NCBI RefSeq assembly: GCF_001645765.1
Contig: NZ_LWUJ01000012.1
Coordinates: forward strand, 171,020-212,034
Source: Candidatus Mycoplasma haematobovis
Lineage (GTDB): Bacteria > Bacillota_I > Bacilli_A > Mycoplasmatales > Mycoplasmoidaceae
DNA: 41,015 nt
Direction of reading: 5' to 3'
This document shows, piece by piece, positions 9,395-19,404 of this stretch. Position 1 is the first letter of the stretch. Each line of letters begins with the position of its first letter. The notes beneath the pieces were generated by a model that saw only the letters and a list, made by a program, of their open reading frames with translations, did not search any database and was not told the origin of the DNA. The position numbers were made by a program, and so were the translations under genes.

Positions 9395-10042
9395 ATGAGT
9401 ATAGGAACAAAAATATTAATAGGAGCTGGTAGTGTAGGTTCCGTTGCTGGTGCAGGAGCTACTATTAATTATTTTTACGGTGGAGATAGTATTAAGGTTC
9501 ATATACAAAAGAAAAACAAAACATCTAATAAGATTTTTTTGACTTCTGACAATAAAGATCTAGCGGAAATAGAGAAAAAATATACTGCATCTAGTGAAAG
9601 TACGAAAAGACCCAAACCGAAAAAGAAAGGTAAAGTAATTGAAGCAAAAGATTTAGGTAAGTGGTGTGAAAAAGCAGTTGAAAATAAATTTAGCGGAGAA
9701 GATAATTATACATACAAAGAAATTATGTCTTGATGTTACATTAATATTAATTCTTTTGAAAAAGAATTAAAGAATGATAATAAGAAAATAGCTACAGAGA
9801 CAGCTGATAACAAAGTGTGAACAGATGCATGAACTGGTTATTCAAGAGAAAAAACAAAACCCGTATTAAAGATAACTGGTTCTACAAATGACTCAGAATT
9901 AAACGGTAATGATCAAACTGCTGGTGCGAAAATTTTACATACTTGATGTAATTCAAAAAAAGCTATTAAGTTATATGAAGATAATGCAGAAGAAACTTAT
10001 GCTCTTTTTGTAAAATGATGTCCTACAACTAAAGCAGAATAG
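9395..10042 (+). CDS. Array paralog 10, B/C-type hybrid
   Basis: 215 residues from ATG 9395. The start MSIGTKILIGAGSVGSVAG resembles type C, and the middle (SWCYININSFEKELKND, then AWTGYSREKTKPVLKITG) follows gene 7. The end (LHTWCNSKKAIKLYEDNAEETYALFVKWC) instead follows types A and B. I infer a product of recombination between neighbouring B and C genes that deleted one gene from the third unit. Cysteine count and spacing are intact, so it may still be functional. Confidence 0.8.
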
Positions 10043-10045
10043 ATT

Positions 10046-10675
10046 TTGAGTTCTTTAAAGATTGCCTTGATTGGTGCCGGTGGGATAGGGTTAGCTTCTG
10101 CAACTGGTGGCGCTATTGCTTATTTAAATAGTGGTGAAACAATAGTTGAATACATAACCAAGAAGGATACCACAAAGAAGAAACAATTTATTACTTTAGT
10201 AGCTGATGCTCATACTGCATTAAAGAATAAATATTCTTCAGGTAACCAAAATAAACCAAAGAAAGGCAATAAAGAAGTTGGAAAAGAGGAAATAATTAAT
10301 TGGTGTAAAGAAATGGAAAATACTAAGTTCTCTAAAGAAACAGATAAAGATTATTCATTAATAAATACTTGATGTTTTGTAAACACAAGCACTTTATTAG
10401 AGGAAGCAAAAAGAAATAATAAGACAGATATTAATGGAGCAAGCGGAGATACTGAGGAATGAAAAAAGGCCTGAGATTCATATAACACTAATAAAGGAAC
10501 AAGCAATTTGACTATATCTGAAAGTGCCCCAGATGGTTTAAATAATGGAGATAGAAATAAAGGAGGCCCTGCTCTTTACAACTGATGTAAAGCTCAAGAA
10601 AGTCATAAAATGTATGAAGAAAACTTTGAAAGTATCTACAAAAAGTATGAAAAATGGTGTTTTGCTTCTTCTTAG
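10046..10675 (+). CDS. Array paralog 11, type D
   Basis: 209 residues with a TTG start at 10046-10048, three bases after the previous stop; no ATG or GTG gives the full conserved N-terminus (SSLKIALIGAGGIGLASATGG). The type D features YLNSGETIVEYI, TWCFVN and KWCFASS are present, and cysteines lie in NWCKEME ... TWC and NWCKAQE ... KWC. It is the last member of the array and is followed after 5 bases by the protease gene. Function unknown. Confidence 0.85.
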
Positions 10676-10680
10676 CTTAG

Positions 10681-12093
10681 GTGCTTAGTAATAGACCTAT
10701 TTTAAATTTAAGATTTCTTATTCCTACAGCATTATCAATTGCCGCATTAACTAATAGTATTATTTATTCTTCACATATTGAATACTTTCAATCACCACGT
10801 GGTGATTTCTTTGTTCCAGAGCACTTAAAGAAAGTAAATGCAGATGTAATTAATAATTCACAATACAATAAGTTTTGAACACAAAAACATTCAACATTTA
10901 ATCATGGTTCAAAAACAGGATTTGATAAAGGTAAAGCTGAAAAAATACTTAAGAAAATAAATGATTACACCTTTAAATTGGCTATGCCATGTGATTCAGG
11001 AACGGGTTGAATATTAGACTATGCTTTACCTAAAGGAACTGAAAAATACCCAAAGAAATGATTTATTGCAACTAATGCACATGTAGCAAGTAGATTTAGA
11101 TTTACTTCAAATCCATATCAACAAGAATTACCTATACCAGAAGCTAATACTAAAGCACTTAGAGATTACTATAGAGATAAAGAAATAATTCTTGATTTAA
11201 GAACTACTACAGTTTGTTCTCTTTCTCAAAGATATGGTTATTCTGAATTAGGTTTATGAAAAGATAGTCATACTAAAGATAATTTTGAAACAGTTAAAGA
11301 TGCTAAGTTATTCTATGCTCCTATTAATTTCTTAGGTTCTAGATATTCGGCAAGGGGTTATGCTTGAAGAAGAGATAATTACTACAAAGATTTTGCAGTA
11401 ATTGAAGTTGATTTTGAAAGTGAAGATCAAGCAAAGAGAATAACAGATGATTTCTATAACAAGTATCCTGTAGACCCTAAGGGCAATCAAGATAAAGAGG
11501 CTTTAAATTTCTTTGATAAAGAGTTAATGCAAAAAGACTCTTTAACAGATAAGCCTTATTACATTGCTGGTTATCCAGTTAATGGTAATCTTGATGTTTC
11601 TTTAAAGAATAATTTTGAAGACAAAAGCATTCATTCAACTGTAGCAGTTATGCCACATGAAGCAGTTGCTATTAAGAATGCACATGGAGAAAGTATTATA
11701 GGACATGTTGATGCTGGAAAAATAGACAAAAGATACAAAAATACAACCACTTATTGAAATGGTAAACACTATTACAGTTGAGGATACAACTATTTATTAA
11801 ATAATGTAACTATGGGTGGAGGAGCTTCTGGTTCATTAGTAGTTGATGAAGATGGTAATGTATTAGGACTATACAGAATGCATGATTCTGCAAATAATTT
11901 TGGATTTGCAGAACCTTTAAGATCTGAAGGTATTTACGTAAATAACAAAATAGTAGTACCTAAATATGATTTAATTAATGGTTCCCCAGGACAAACCTCT
12001 TCATACAAGGACCAACTAAAGAGGTATTACCCTCAATTAGAGACATTCTTAACTAAAAAATGAGATAGTCAAGCCACAAAAAGCCAACGTTAG
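10681..12093 (+). CDS. DUF31/MIP-like trypsin-fold serine protease
   Basis: 470 residues from GTG 10681. An N-terminal hydrophobic segment (about residues 10-29) would export or anchor it. The trypsin-like triad can be read directly: His 134 in IATNAHVA, Asp 237 in YKDFAVIEV, and Ser 383 in GGGASGS followed by LVVDEDGNVLGLY. This arrangement is that of the mycoplasma DUF31 family, which includes MIP, the protease that cleaves host immunoglobulin when bound by MIB. I see no MIB gene beside it, so substrate is unknown. It sits 5 bases after the eleven-gene array and is probably co-transcribed with it. Confidence 0.85.
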
Positions 12094-12111
12094 CGTCTAT
12101 AAGGACAACTA

Positions 12112-12460
12112 ATGGCTAACTATAAGTTATTTAGCACTATACTCCTTACTATTGGCTCCGTTGCAGGAGTCAGAGAATATCTCAAACCCAGAGATATTCA
12201 GTCTATGCTCAAATGAAATGGAATACGTTTAATTTCAAACGATGATGGATGAAAGAGTGCATTCTATGAAAAAGAATCCAAACTTAGAGAAATAAATGTC
12301 CATAGTGCTAACGGCCTATGAAAATGATGCTCAGAAAGATTTAAATACGGCTTAGGTGATTCATCAATATTAGATTCTGTTCAAGAATATTGCCAAGATA
12401 ATCCAACTACAATAATGGGAAACATTATTAGATCAGGAGAAGAAAAGAGATTTATCAAAG
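12112..12460 (+). repeat. Near-identical inverted repeat, left arm
   Basis: The first 350 bases of this gene match, with only scattered differences, the reverse complement of about 21082-21430. The encoded proteins agree almost completely from VAGVREYL to SGEEKRFI. After that the two genes diverge quickly. The arms lie in opposite orientation about 8.6 kb apart. Confidence 0.7.
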
Positions 12461-13068
12461 ATACAGATGCTACCGCTTTTCAAATAGCTTATGCAATCAG
12501 TGGAGATAGAGAACAATTAATGGAAGTTATGGGCATTAAAGTTCCAGAAGAACGAAAGAATCAATTTAACTATATGGGCGCAGAAGTCTCCAAATGATGT
12601 ATAGCCCAAAAGAATGAAAAAGTTAAAGATGCGAAGCATCTAGGAAATGTAAAGAAGTATTGTTACAATAAAAATGTAAGAAAGGTTAGGGATTTAATAA
12701 AGAAAGAGGGACTAAAACAAATGATGACCACTGCTGAATATGCCGATAGATTTACTAAAGAATTAAATAATGCAACTGATTTAATAAAGTCCTTACAACA
12801 TAGAGTTGAAACAATTAGAGCTACTATGGAGAAAGATATTAAAGATAGACAAACTAAGTTTGGTCATCCTGAAGAATGATTAACTAGACAAAATGATGAA
12901 CTTGAAAAGCTAATACCGAAAAATTTAGATGAAGCAGCAATAAGAAAAAATAGTGGTCAATACTTAAAGTGATGATGTGAAGGGCAATTTGATGATGACC
13001 TTAATAGTAATATTGTATTCCCTAACTCCTATGCAAAGGTTAAAGCTCGTTGTACCGTTAAAAAGTAG
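12112..13068 (+). CDS. 318-residue three-module cysteine protein, copy 1
   Basis: 318 residues from ATG 12112, beginning MANYKLFSTILLTIGSVAG (signal anchor), then REYLKPRDIQSML. Three cysteine pairs: LWKWCSERF ... QEYC, SKWCIAQ ... KKYCYN, and LKWWCEGQF ... KARC. The middle (about 200-270) is a charged helical, probably coiled-coil, segment. Two more copies lie at 20477-21430 and 21971-22930 on the opposite strand. The first 350 or so bases are nearly identical with the copy at 20477-21430, the rest clearly less so. Function unknown; it follows the protease by 18 bases. Confidence 0.85.
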
Positions 13069-13078
13069 GCTTTAATTG

Positions 13079-13969
13079 ATGTTTAATAGTAAATCTTCTA
13101 TCTTAATTAGTTCCTCTTTACTAGTTAGTGGTAGCTCTATATTAGTTTATGAATTAAAGAAACCTAGGAGTATTAAAGATGCTGCAGAATGAAGAGGTAT
13201 TAAATTAGCAAAAGAGGAAGATGAGTTTGTTTGAGGTGCTTTACTTTTTCAGAAGAAGGATGCATTAAAGGAAAAGAAAATAGAGGATAAAGAAGCATTA
13301 AAGAAATATTGTATAGATCTTTACAAAAAAGGAATAGACGATAAGTTGGTTTCAGACGTTGAGAATTTTTGTTCTGATACTTTAAATACTAGGAAAGCTA
13401 GGATAATAGGGAAAGGATTTTTAGAAGATAAATTTCTAACAGCAGATGATGATTTTAAAGTAGCCTTTACTTTAAATAGATACACACCGGTGTTTATTTC
13501 TCTAATTAATAGTTTCAGTGGCAAGAAATACACTGACAAAACAGAAGCAAAAGACGCTTGAGAAGATTACAAAAATTATTGTGATACTAAATTAAATCAG
13601 AATGAAGATACTGAACTTCAATTAGTTCAAACAGTTTGTGAAAAGAAAGGCATAAAGACAGCGCAATCAAAAATTGAGGCAGAAGGAAGAATTTTTCTTA
13701 ATAAAGATCAATTAAAGAATAAATTCCAAGAATTGAAAAGGTTGAATGAAATGCAAGGAGATACTTTATTAAATGATATTCAAGATAAAGAAAAACCAAA
13801 TCATTGACAAGAATTAAAGGAAAAAGAAGACGTTTTTACAGAAAGATTGATTAAATGATGTGAAGAGCAAAAAACTAGAAAACTATTTGAAGAAGGATTC
13901 TATCCCGATGTTTATTCTAGATTGAGAACTCGTTGTACAGAGGAAAATAAAACGCCTGTTGTTAAATAG
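13079..13969 (+). CDS. 296-residue three-module cysteine protein
   Basis: 296 residues from ATG 13079, ten bases after the previous stop. N-terminal anchor at about residues 7-22 (ILISSSLLVSGSSILVY), then LKKPRSIKDAAEWRGIKL, which resembles the LKPRDIQSMLKWNGIRL segment of the preceding gene, so it is a distant paralog. Cysteine pairs: KKYCIDL ... ENFC, YKNYCDT ... QTVC, and IKWCEEQ ... RTRC. Lys/Glu-rich helix between pairs two and three. Function unknown. Last gene of the plus-strand run that starts at 3630. Confidence 0.85.
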
Positions 13970-13973
13970 TTAA

Positions 13974-14517
13974 TTACTGTTCTACACAGTAAACTTTGGC
14001 ATCTTTAAAGCCTTGAGTTTCTTGCGCATTCCACACTTCTTTGTAGAAGTTATTACATCATTTTTCTAAAGCTTTATTATCCGATGCTATTTTTTCTTTA
14101 ATTGATTGCATAATTTCAGATAATCCATCACTTTTTCCAGTTAATACACCATTTGCCGCTGTTCAATTACTTGTGTCAGTTATTGTTTTATCAGGTAATT
14201 TATTTTTATTATTGTAAGTACAATATATTTAAACATTCTTAAATCTAGTATCATTTTCATCCTTGAAATAAGCCCTATAATTTTGATTACATCATTCATC
14301 TAAACCAGAATCTTTACTCTTTAATTGTTCCAAATCGTTAACCAAACTATCTTTTTCAGAAGTCTTTAAAGAAGCTAATTTCTTTTTTCAATCTTCTTTA
14401 CCAGTAACTTTAGTTCGCTTTCAATTTTTCTTAAATTTTAACACTTAAAAAATAGCCACTAACACCAGTGCCGGTTAATAGAGCAAGGCCAACACCAATC
14501 TTGGTTTCTACATACAT
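13974..14517 (-). pseudogene. Decayed two-module cysteine paralog
   Basis: From ATG 14515-14517 the frame gives MYVETKIGVGLALLTGTGVSG, a typical array N-terminus, then hits TAA after 28 codons. The rest continues in another frame with GKEDWKKKLASLKTS, DEWCNQN ... IYC and EKWCNNF ... KVYC, interrupted by one in-frame TAA near 14230, and ends at TAA 13974-13976. One frameshift and one stop therefore separate it from an intact gene of about 175 residues. It converges on the gene at 13079 with a 4-base gap. Confidence 0.7.
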
Positions 14518-14546
14518 AAATTGTTAAAAGGATTATTCTTATATCT

Positions 14547-15172
14547 ATGTCTAATATTGCTAATTTAGTTGTGGTGTCCCTGGAGTAGCAGGCACTGCAG
14601 GAGCAGTTACTTACGTTTATTCTACTAAACAAGTAGATACAATTTAATCTAAATATAGTGCTTCTTTAATAAGTACTGTTCCAAATAATGATGCTATTTG
14701 AACAAAAAGATGAGAAAAACTTAAAGTTACTAGTACGAAAGTGCTTAGTAATAATGGAAAATTAAAACAAGCACAAGACAGTAGAAGTAGTTTAACTTTT
14801 TCTGACGATATTAAAGCTTTAGTTAAAGGTGGTTGTGAAGAGATTTACAATTCTGAACCAAATGAGAATAATTTAGCCGATTTTAAAGCTTATTGTTCCT
14901 TATGGTTGCAAGATAAAATCACTGGATTTATTACTGAGCAACATGGTGATTCAAAATGACAAGCAAAAGTTAATGGGCTTAAGGATTATACAAAAGGATT
15001 AATTTCAGAATTTACAACTATCGAGAATGCTATTACTAATTCAAATGTTTCAGAAAAGCAACAAGAAATTAAGAATTTATGCGACAAGCTTAAGGAAAAT
15101 ATGTTTGAATCTGAAACTACTACTGAATTCAATAATACTAAATCTTTCTGTACCAGTGCAGTTATTGCTTAG
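14547..15172 (+). pseudogene. Decayed two-module cysteine paralog
   Basis: The frame from ATG 14547 (MSNIANLVV) stops after 13 codons, while GVPGVAGTAGAVTYVYSTKQ continues in another frame and meets TAA at 14645-14647. After that a long open frame contains KGGCEEIYN ... KAYCSLW and IKNLCDKLK ... KSFC and ends at TAG 15170-15172. One frameshift and one stop break it. A shorter product starting at an internal GTG (14741) is possible but would lack the anchor. It is divergent from the pseudogene at 13974-14517, with 29 bases between starts. Confidence 0.65.
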
Positions 15173-15731
15173 GAGTATTTATTGCACAACAAGACTTTGC
15201 TTTTCCTAAATTAGCATAATTCTTTGGGATATTAGCCATTCAAAAGCTAGTATTACACCATTTAAGTATGTCATATTCCAATATCGATCTACAGATACCT
15301 TGTTTTCCTTTTAGAAAATTTTTTCTTTCATTTTGTAATACATCGCCAATAGTTTTTCAGTTACCATCTCCTAGAATGGCATTCTTGAGATTGACTACAC
15401 AATGTCTCTTTATTGACTTGAATTCTTCTTGACTTCCTACACTAATACCAACATTTTTATTACATCATTCCTATAATAAATAGCCACCTTCAACCTCATT
15501 ACTTATATTTTTGAATATGTATACACTCTTACTAAGACTCTTATGAAATAATTTGTAGTTAACTTTTCAATGTTCAAATTTGTGTTTTTCTCCTAGATAT
15601 TGATATCCTAAAGAATTTAAATACTCTTTACTAGTTGTTTGGTAAATTACAAGTGAACTTGCTTTGTAGAATAGTGAGGCAATTATGAACAGACCGCTGA
15701 AGACCACATATGTCTTTAGCGCTCGACACAT
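15162..15731 (-). pseudogene. Two-module cysteine protein with in-frame TAG
   Basis: From ATG 15729-15731 the frame is open with one interruption, TAG at 15471-15473, and ends at TAA 15162-15164. Without it the product would be about 189 residues: an N-terminal hydrophobic segment (TYVVFSGLFIIASLFY), then GYQYLGEKHKFEHWKVNY, EWCNKNV ... KRHC and LKWCNTS ... KSCC. The module pattern matches the 200-residue proteins nearby, especially the one at 19405. The single TAG could be real decay or a sequence error. Its end overlaps the end of the convergent pseudogene by 11 bases. Confidence 0.6.
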
Positions 15732-15926
15732 TAAGAACCTTTCTGTTTAAGGCACTTAATTAAGGCAAATAGTAATTTATTTGGATTTTAGAAGTTCAAA
15801 ACTTGCTTTAATTATGAAGTTTAAATTTTCATATTATTTTTGAATACAAAATAAACTATTTTTTGAAAAGCAAATATATTTAGCTATGTATCTTCTTTAA
15901 TGATTTATTTAATAGTATAATTTAAA
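15732..15926. other. Intergenic, AT-rich, no gene seen
   Basis: This gap of 195 bases lies between the end of the four-gene minus-strand group and the start of the broken gene at 15162-15731. It holds the palindrome CTTAATTAAG (15755-15764) 24 bases upstream of the latter's ATG and a short hairpin AAGTT/AACTT near 15793-15805. Neither is a clear terminator or operator. No RNA gene is seen. Confidence 0.4.
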
Positions 15927-16538
15927 CTATTTTTGTTTTTTAGGATCCTTTACTGCACATCAAGTTTTTGATAATTCAAATTTATCATTAAAGTCCTTAT
16001 CGGTAGTATTAATAGCAATTAATGCTGTACATGCTGATTTAATGTTAGCCACAGTAATAGTAGTATCTCCTTTCATAGTTTCACTTAATTTTCCTGCTGT
16101 AGTAACATCTTTTTTTAATACTACTTCATGTGTTTTTCATGTTCCATTATCATCCCTATTACCAGTATTATCTAAAGCTTTAAGTCCAATACTACCAAAG
16201 ATATCACTTATTGCTCTTTCTTTAACGCACCATTGTCTTGCTAGTTTGTAATTCTTTTCGTCCTTAATTCCGCCCTCTAAAGCCCTCTTGCACTGCGTTT
16301 GTAACCAAGCAGTATCTTTAGTAGTTACAGAAGTATCTACAAAAATATTAGGTTCTTTAGCAAGATTGTGTTTTGTTAATAGGTTTCCAAAATCTGTTAC
16401 ATTTACATCAAAACCTTCTGCTACTAATCTAGTACTTACTGTTTGTTTTTCTTTAAATAAGCTTACTCCTAATGCCACTCCTCCACCAAGTGTACTAACT
16501 CCTGCTACTCCAGTTGTAATCTTAGTTACAGTAGTCAT
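15927..16538 (-). CDS. Minus-array paralog 1, anchored four-cysteine protein
   Basis: 203 residues, ATG 16536-16538 to TAG 15927-15929. N-terminal anchor MTTVTKITTGVAGVSTLGGGVALG, then a polar domain with STRLVAEGFDVNV. Cysteines: LQTQCKRAL ... ARQWC and IKSACTALI ... SKTWC, the usual Cys-spacer-aromatic-Cys pairs. It is most similar to the gene at 17807-18460, sharing NYK-x-ARQWCVK and TTDKDFNDK, so the two are recent duplicates flanking two more diverged members. Function unknown. Confidence 0.85.
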
Positions 16539-16544
16539 AATTAC

Positions 16545-17180
16545 CTAATTAACACATCATTCTAAAAATTTAAGGTATCTTGTATCTTTGTCATGCTTGA
16601 AATGTTTTCCTTTAGATAGGTTGCATCAATCCTTTAATTTATCTACTGTTACAGCGCTGGTTGCTATATCGGCTTTTTCTTCATTACTTTGAATTTCTTT
16701 AATTAAATTAGTGTTGGTGGATTTTTTGTATTCGGTTTCTTTTCCCTTTCATAAGTTTTCATGATTATTTGTTGTTCCGCTAGTTACCTTTGCAACATTT
16801 AAAATAGTTTTGCTTGTTCCTATTTGTCCTTCAATGGTTTTGGGAGCAGTACATCATGCAGATACACTTAAGAATGTTGTGTCTTCTTTTTTAGTAAATG
16901 TTTTGTTAGCATTCTCACTGCATCAACTCTTTAACTGTTGTACTTCAATAGTTTTTGCTGGAGTAGTCTGCCCACTTAAAGTTATTTGTAAACCTTCGTT
17001 CTCCGCATCATATCTAGTCTTTAATGTGTCCCATCCAGTTTCCTCTTTTCCAAGTAATTTCCTTCCTATTTTTTCTAAGTAACTAGAGTAGGTATCTGAT
17101 TTATTTGCAAAAAATACTCCAGTTGCAATCGCCCCAGCACCCACAACTCCAATTGAAGAGATAACAACAGGCTTAACCAT
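16545..17180 (-). CDS. Minus-array paralog 2
   Basis: 211 residues from ATG 17178-17180. Anchor: VVISSIGVVGAGAIATGVFFA. Then WDTLKTRYDAENEGLQITLSG, a Trp-x-x-Leu-x-x-x-Tyr element also used in the plus-strand array. Cysteine pairs: LKSWCSEN ... SAWC and LKDWCNLS ... LEWCVN, ending two residues after the last Cys. Its start overlaps the end of the upstream gene by 8 bases, indicating coupled translation. Function unknown. Confidence 0.85.
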
Positions 17181-17805
17181 TTAATTTACAATGTTCTTTA
17201 ACTAATGCAACTTTTGTGTCTTTTGAACCAACCCAGTTTTCTTTGTAGGAATCAGTACATCATTTACGCATAGCTTTCTTATCAGCATCATTTGCTTCCG
17301 CGGTACTCACAATATCTTTAAGACTTTGCGGTAAATTATTCTTTCCCTTTAAAGCTGCGTGGGCAGTTCTTCATTTTCCATCGCTTTCCACAGTTTCCTT
17401 TGGAATATGTCCAGTTAATTTGTCTCCTACTTTTCAAGTACAAAATTCCTCAAAATTTTTATATTTGACACTATCCTTATCAAAAGTATCATTTCTACTT
17501 CCATTACATCAATCGCGTAATTGCTCTCATGTCTTTACTGTTTGCTTATTTAAAGAAGCATCTAATTGACTTGTTGATGTTGCTAGTTCTTTTGCTCTTT
17601 CTCCTCATTCTTTTTGATTATCATTACCAACTAATTTAAGAACTGATTCGCCTAGCTCTTTTTCAAAACTCTTTAGATTTGTTTCAATAGTAATAGTCTT
17701 AGGAATATCTTCTGATTTATTTAATAAATTATTAGCTAAAATCGCTCCTCCGCCAAGAGTGCCTACTCCTACTACGGCAACTCCAGCTTTGGTCAAAGTT
17801 GTCAT
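17173..17805 (-). CDS. Minus-array paralog 3
   Basis: 210 residues from ATG 17803-17805. Anchor MTTLTKAGVAVVGVGTLGGGAILANNLL, almost the same design as in the genes on both sides. Cysteine pairs: LRDWCNGS ... EEFCTWK and MRKWCTDS ... KEHC. The central HIPKETVESDGKWRTAHAAL contains the conserved Trp. The stop lies inside the start region of the following gene. Function unknown. Confidence 0.85.
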
Positions 17806-17806
17806 A

Positions 17807-18460
17807 TTAATTTTCCTTTGTTTTTGGTGTTGAACATCATGACTTGCCTCACTCTAATTTATCATTAAAGTCTTTATCAGTAGTCTTAGCTTCATTTAAT
17901 TTCAAAGCTTCACAACCTGCTTTAAGCTCTTTAACATCGTCGTCATTATTTGCTACTTTTACTTTCTCGCCAATTGCTGGGAAAGAGTTAGGATTTAATT
18001 TAAGAGATTTTGCAATTTCTTTTCAAACAGTATCCTGATCAGTTTTAGAATCGCTAGAATCTAAGATTTCATAACCTAAATTATTTAAAACAGTTTTGGT
18101 AGTTACTGTCTTTACACATCATTGTCTTGCTTTCTTGTAATTTCCCTCATCGGCTCCTCTGTCTCCTAAAGCGTTCAAACATTTTGCTTTCAAACCATCA
18201 AGAGTCTCAACTTCTTCTGGGGTTCGTTTAAATGTTGTCTTAGTATCTTTAACTAATTGGTACGCATCTAATATAGTTTGCCATCCATCTGTAGGAACTC
18301 CGTCAAATCCTTCTTTGGCTAATCTTTCACTAGTGGTTGGTTGGGGTGTTGGGGTTGGTTCATCAACCTTTTTATTTAGTAAGCTATTAGCCAGAACAGC
18401 CCCTCCCCCAAGCGTTCCTAAAGTTGAAGCACCAATTACAACTTTACCAAAGGTAGTCAT
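17807..18460 (-). CDS. Minus-array paralog 4
   Basis: 217 residues from ATG 18458-18460; first gene of the four-gene minus-strand group. The anchor FGKVVIGASTLGTLGGGAVLA is followed by a Pro-Thr spacer (EPTPTPQPTT) that could extend the domain away from the membrane. Cysteines: LKAKCLNAL ... ARQWC and LKAGCEALK ... GKSWC. Closest to the gene at 15927. Function unknown. Confidence 0.85.
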
Positions 18461-18679
18461 TTTTCTTAGATGTAATACTTTTCTTAATAAATTAAATAAG
18501 TGTAAGAATTATTTAGTTTATAATCAATATTTAAAGTATTTGAGACCTCTTAATAAGAAAATATTTAACACAAACTCATTAAATTAAGAAACTTAACATT
18601 TATTAAGTGTTTTTGAGGAAGGTTTAAAGATTTAAGACTAGTATAAGAATTGGGGATAATTAACAAAGGTAATTGAAAG
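18461..18679. promoter_or_regulatory. Divergent promoter region
   Basis: This gap of 219 bases separates two divergent transcription units. TTTATAAT at 18517-18524 gives a -10-like hexamer on both strands (TATAAA on minus, TATAAT on plus), roughly 60 bases before the minus-strand ATG. A second plus-strand candidate, TATAAG (18642-18647), lies 33 bases before the TTG at 18680. No -35 is convincing, as usual in mycoplasmas. No gene or RNA is seen. Confidence 0.35.
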
Positions 18680-19330
18680 TTGGTTTTCAATAAGAAAGTA
18701 TTTGGATTGGTTTCATTAGTGACAGGGGGTATTGCAACAGTAGCAAGTCTTTGAGGCAATGATTTAATGCCTTCTCTTGAATCAAAACCAGATAATGAAA
18801 GTATAGTTCCTGCAAAGGCCGGAAGTATTGCATCTAAATTACAATCCCAAGGAGTGAAACTATTAGGTGGGTTAAATACGGATTTCAAAAAATGAGAAGT
18901 AATAATGGCAAAATATGAAAAACATGCTTCTTCAAAAGATCTTCTTATTACTTTAAATGGAGAGCAAACTCCAAGATGAAACAACTTGAATATAGAGGAC
19001 TTATCAAAATGATGTAATGAAAAATCTGAATCTGATTATGAAGATGATCAAAACAGAACCTTTAAACAAGTAAAAGAGTTTTGTTCAGTTCCTACCACTA
19101 AAGATTATCTAGAAAGGGACAAAAAGACGCTAATAAGTGGGGATAATGGATGAGCTAATGCAGTTAGAAAATATACTGATGCAGTAAAAACCACAAGAAT
19201 AACAGTAGCAGAATTAGGAACAAATATTGTAGAGCCAAAAGTTTTGGAAGGATGATGTACAAAAAGCTCTGAAGGTGAATATGAACAGCAAAAATATGAA
19301 TGAATTGTTAAATTTTGTACTGATCAGTAA
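18680..19330 (+). CDS. 216-residue two-module cysteine protein
   Basis: The frame ends at TAA 19328-19330. No ATG precedes the hydrophobic N-terminus, so I place the start at TTG 18680, preceded by AAAGG at 18665-18669; a TTG at 18650 would add ten residues. Anchor VFGLVSLVTGGIATVASLW, then a polar region, then SKWCNEKS ... KEFC and EGWCTKSS ... VKFC. Two-module proteins of this layout recur through the region. Function unknown. Confidence 0.75.
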
Positions 19331-19404
19331 TTATTAAAGAAAAAATAAAAAATTTCCTATATAATACTAGGTTAAATATTTGATTTTTATACAAAACTTA
19401 ATCG
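19331..19404 (+). promoter_or_regulatory. Candidate promoter for gene at 19405
   Basis: TATAAT occurs at 19360-19365 within TATATAATACT, 39 bases before the ATG at 19405. An A-rich tract lies upstream in place of a clear -35. It probably drives the genes at 19405 and 20030, which are 25 bases apart. Confidence 0.45.

Larger units (their letters stand above)
8748..10675 (+). repeat. Tandem unit 3, shortened (types A-B/C-D)
   Basis: Third, contracted copy of the unit: a type A gene at 8748, a mixed gene at 9395 and a type D gene at 10046. Only three genes fill the place of four. The mixed gene has type C features in its middle and an A/B-like tail, consistent with deletion by recombination between adjacent paralogs. 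Confidence 0.65.

Noticed and set aside
15755-15764. Palindrome CTTAATTAAG as an operator
   Set aside because: A ten-base AT palindrome is expected by chance in sequence of this composition, and the downstream gene is broken.
18565-18984. Minus-strand open frame of 139 codons opposite the gene at 18680
   Set aside because: The plus frame has the anchor and Cys-pair pattern of the region and continues through TGA codons to 19330; the minus frame is its shadow.
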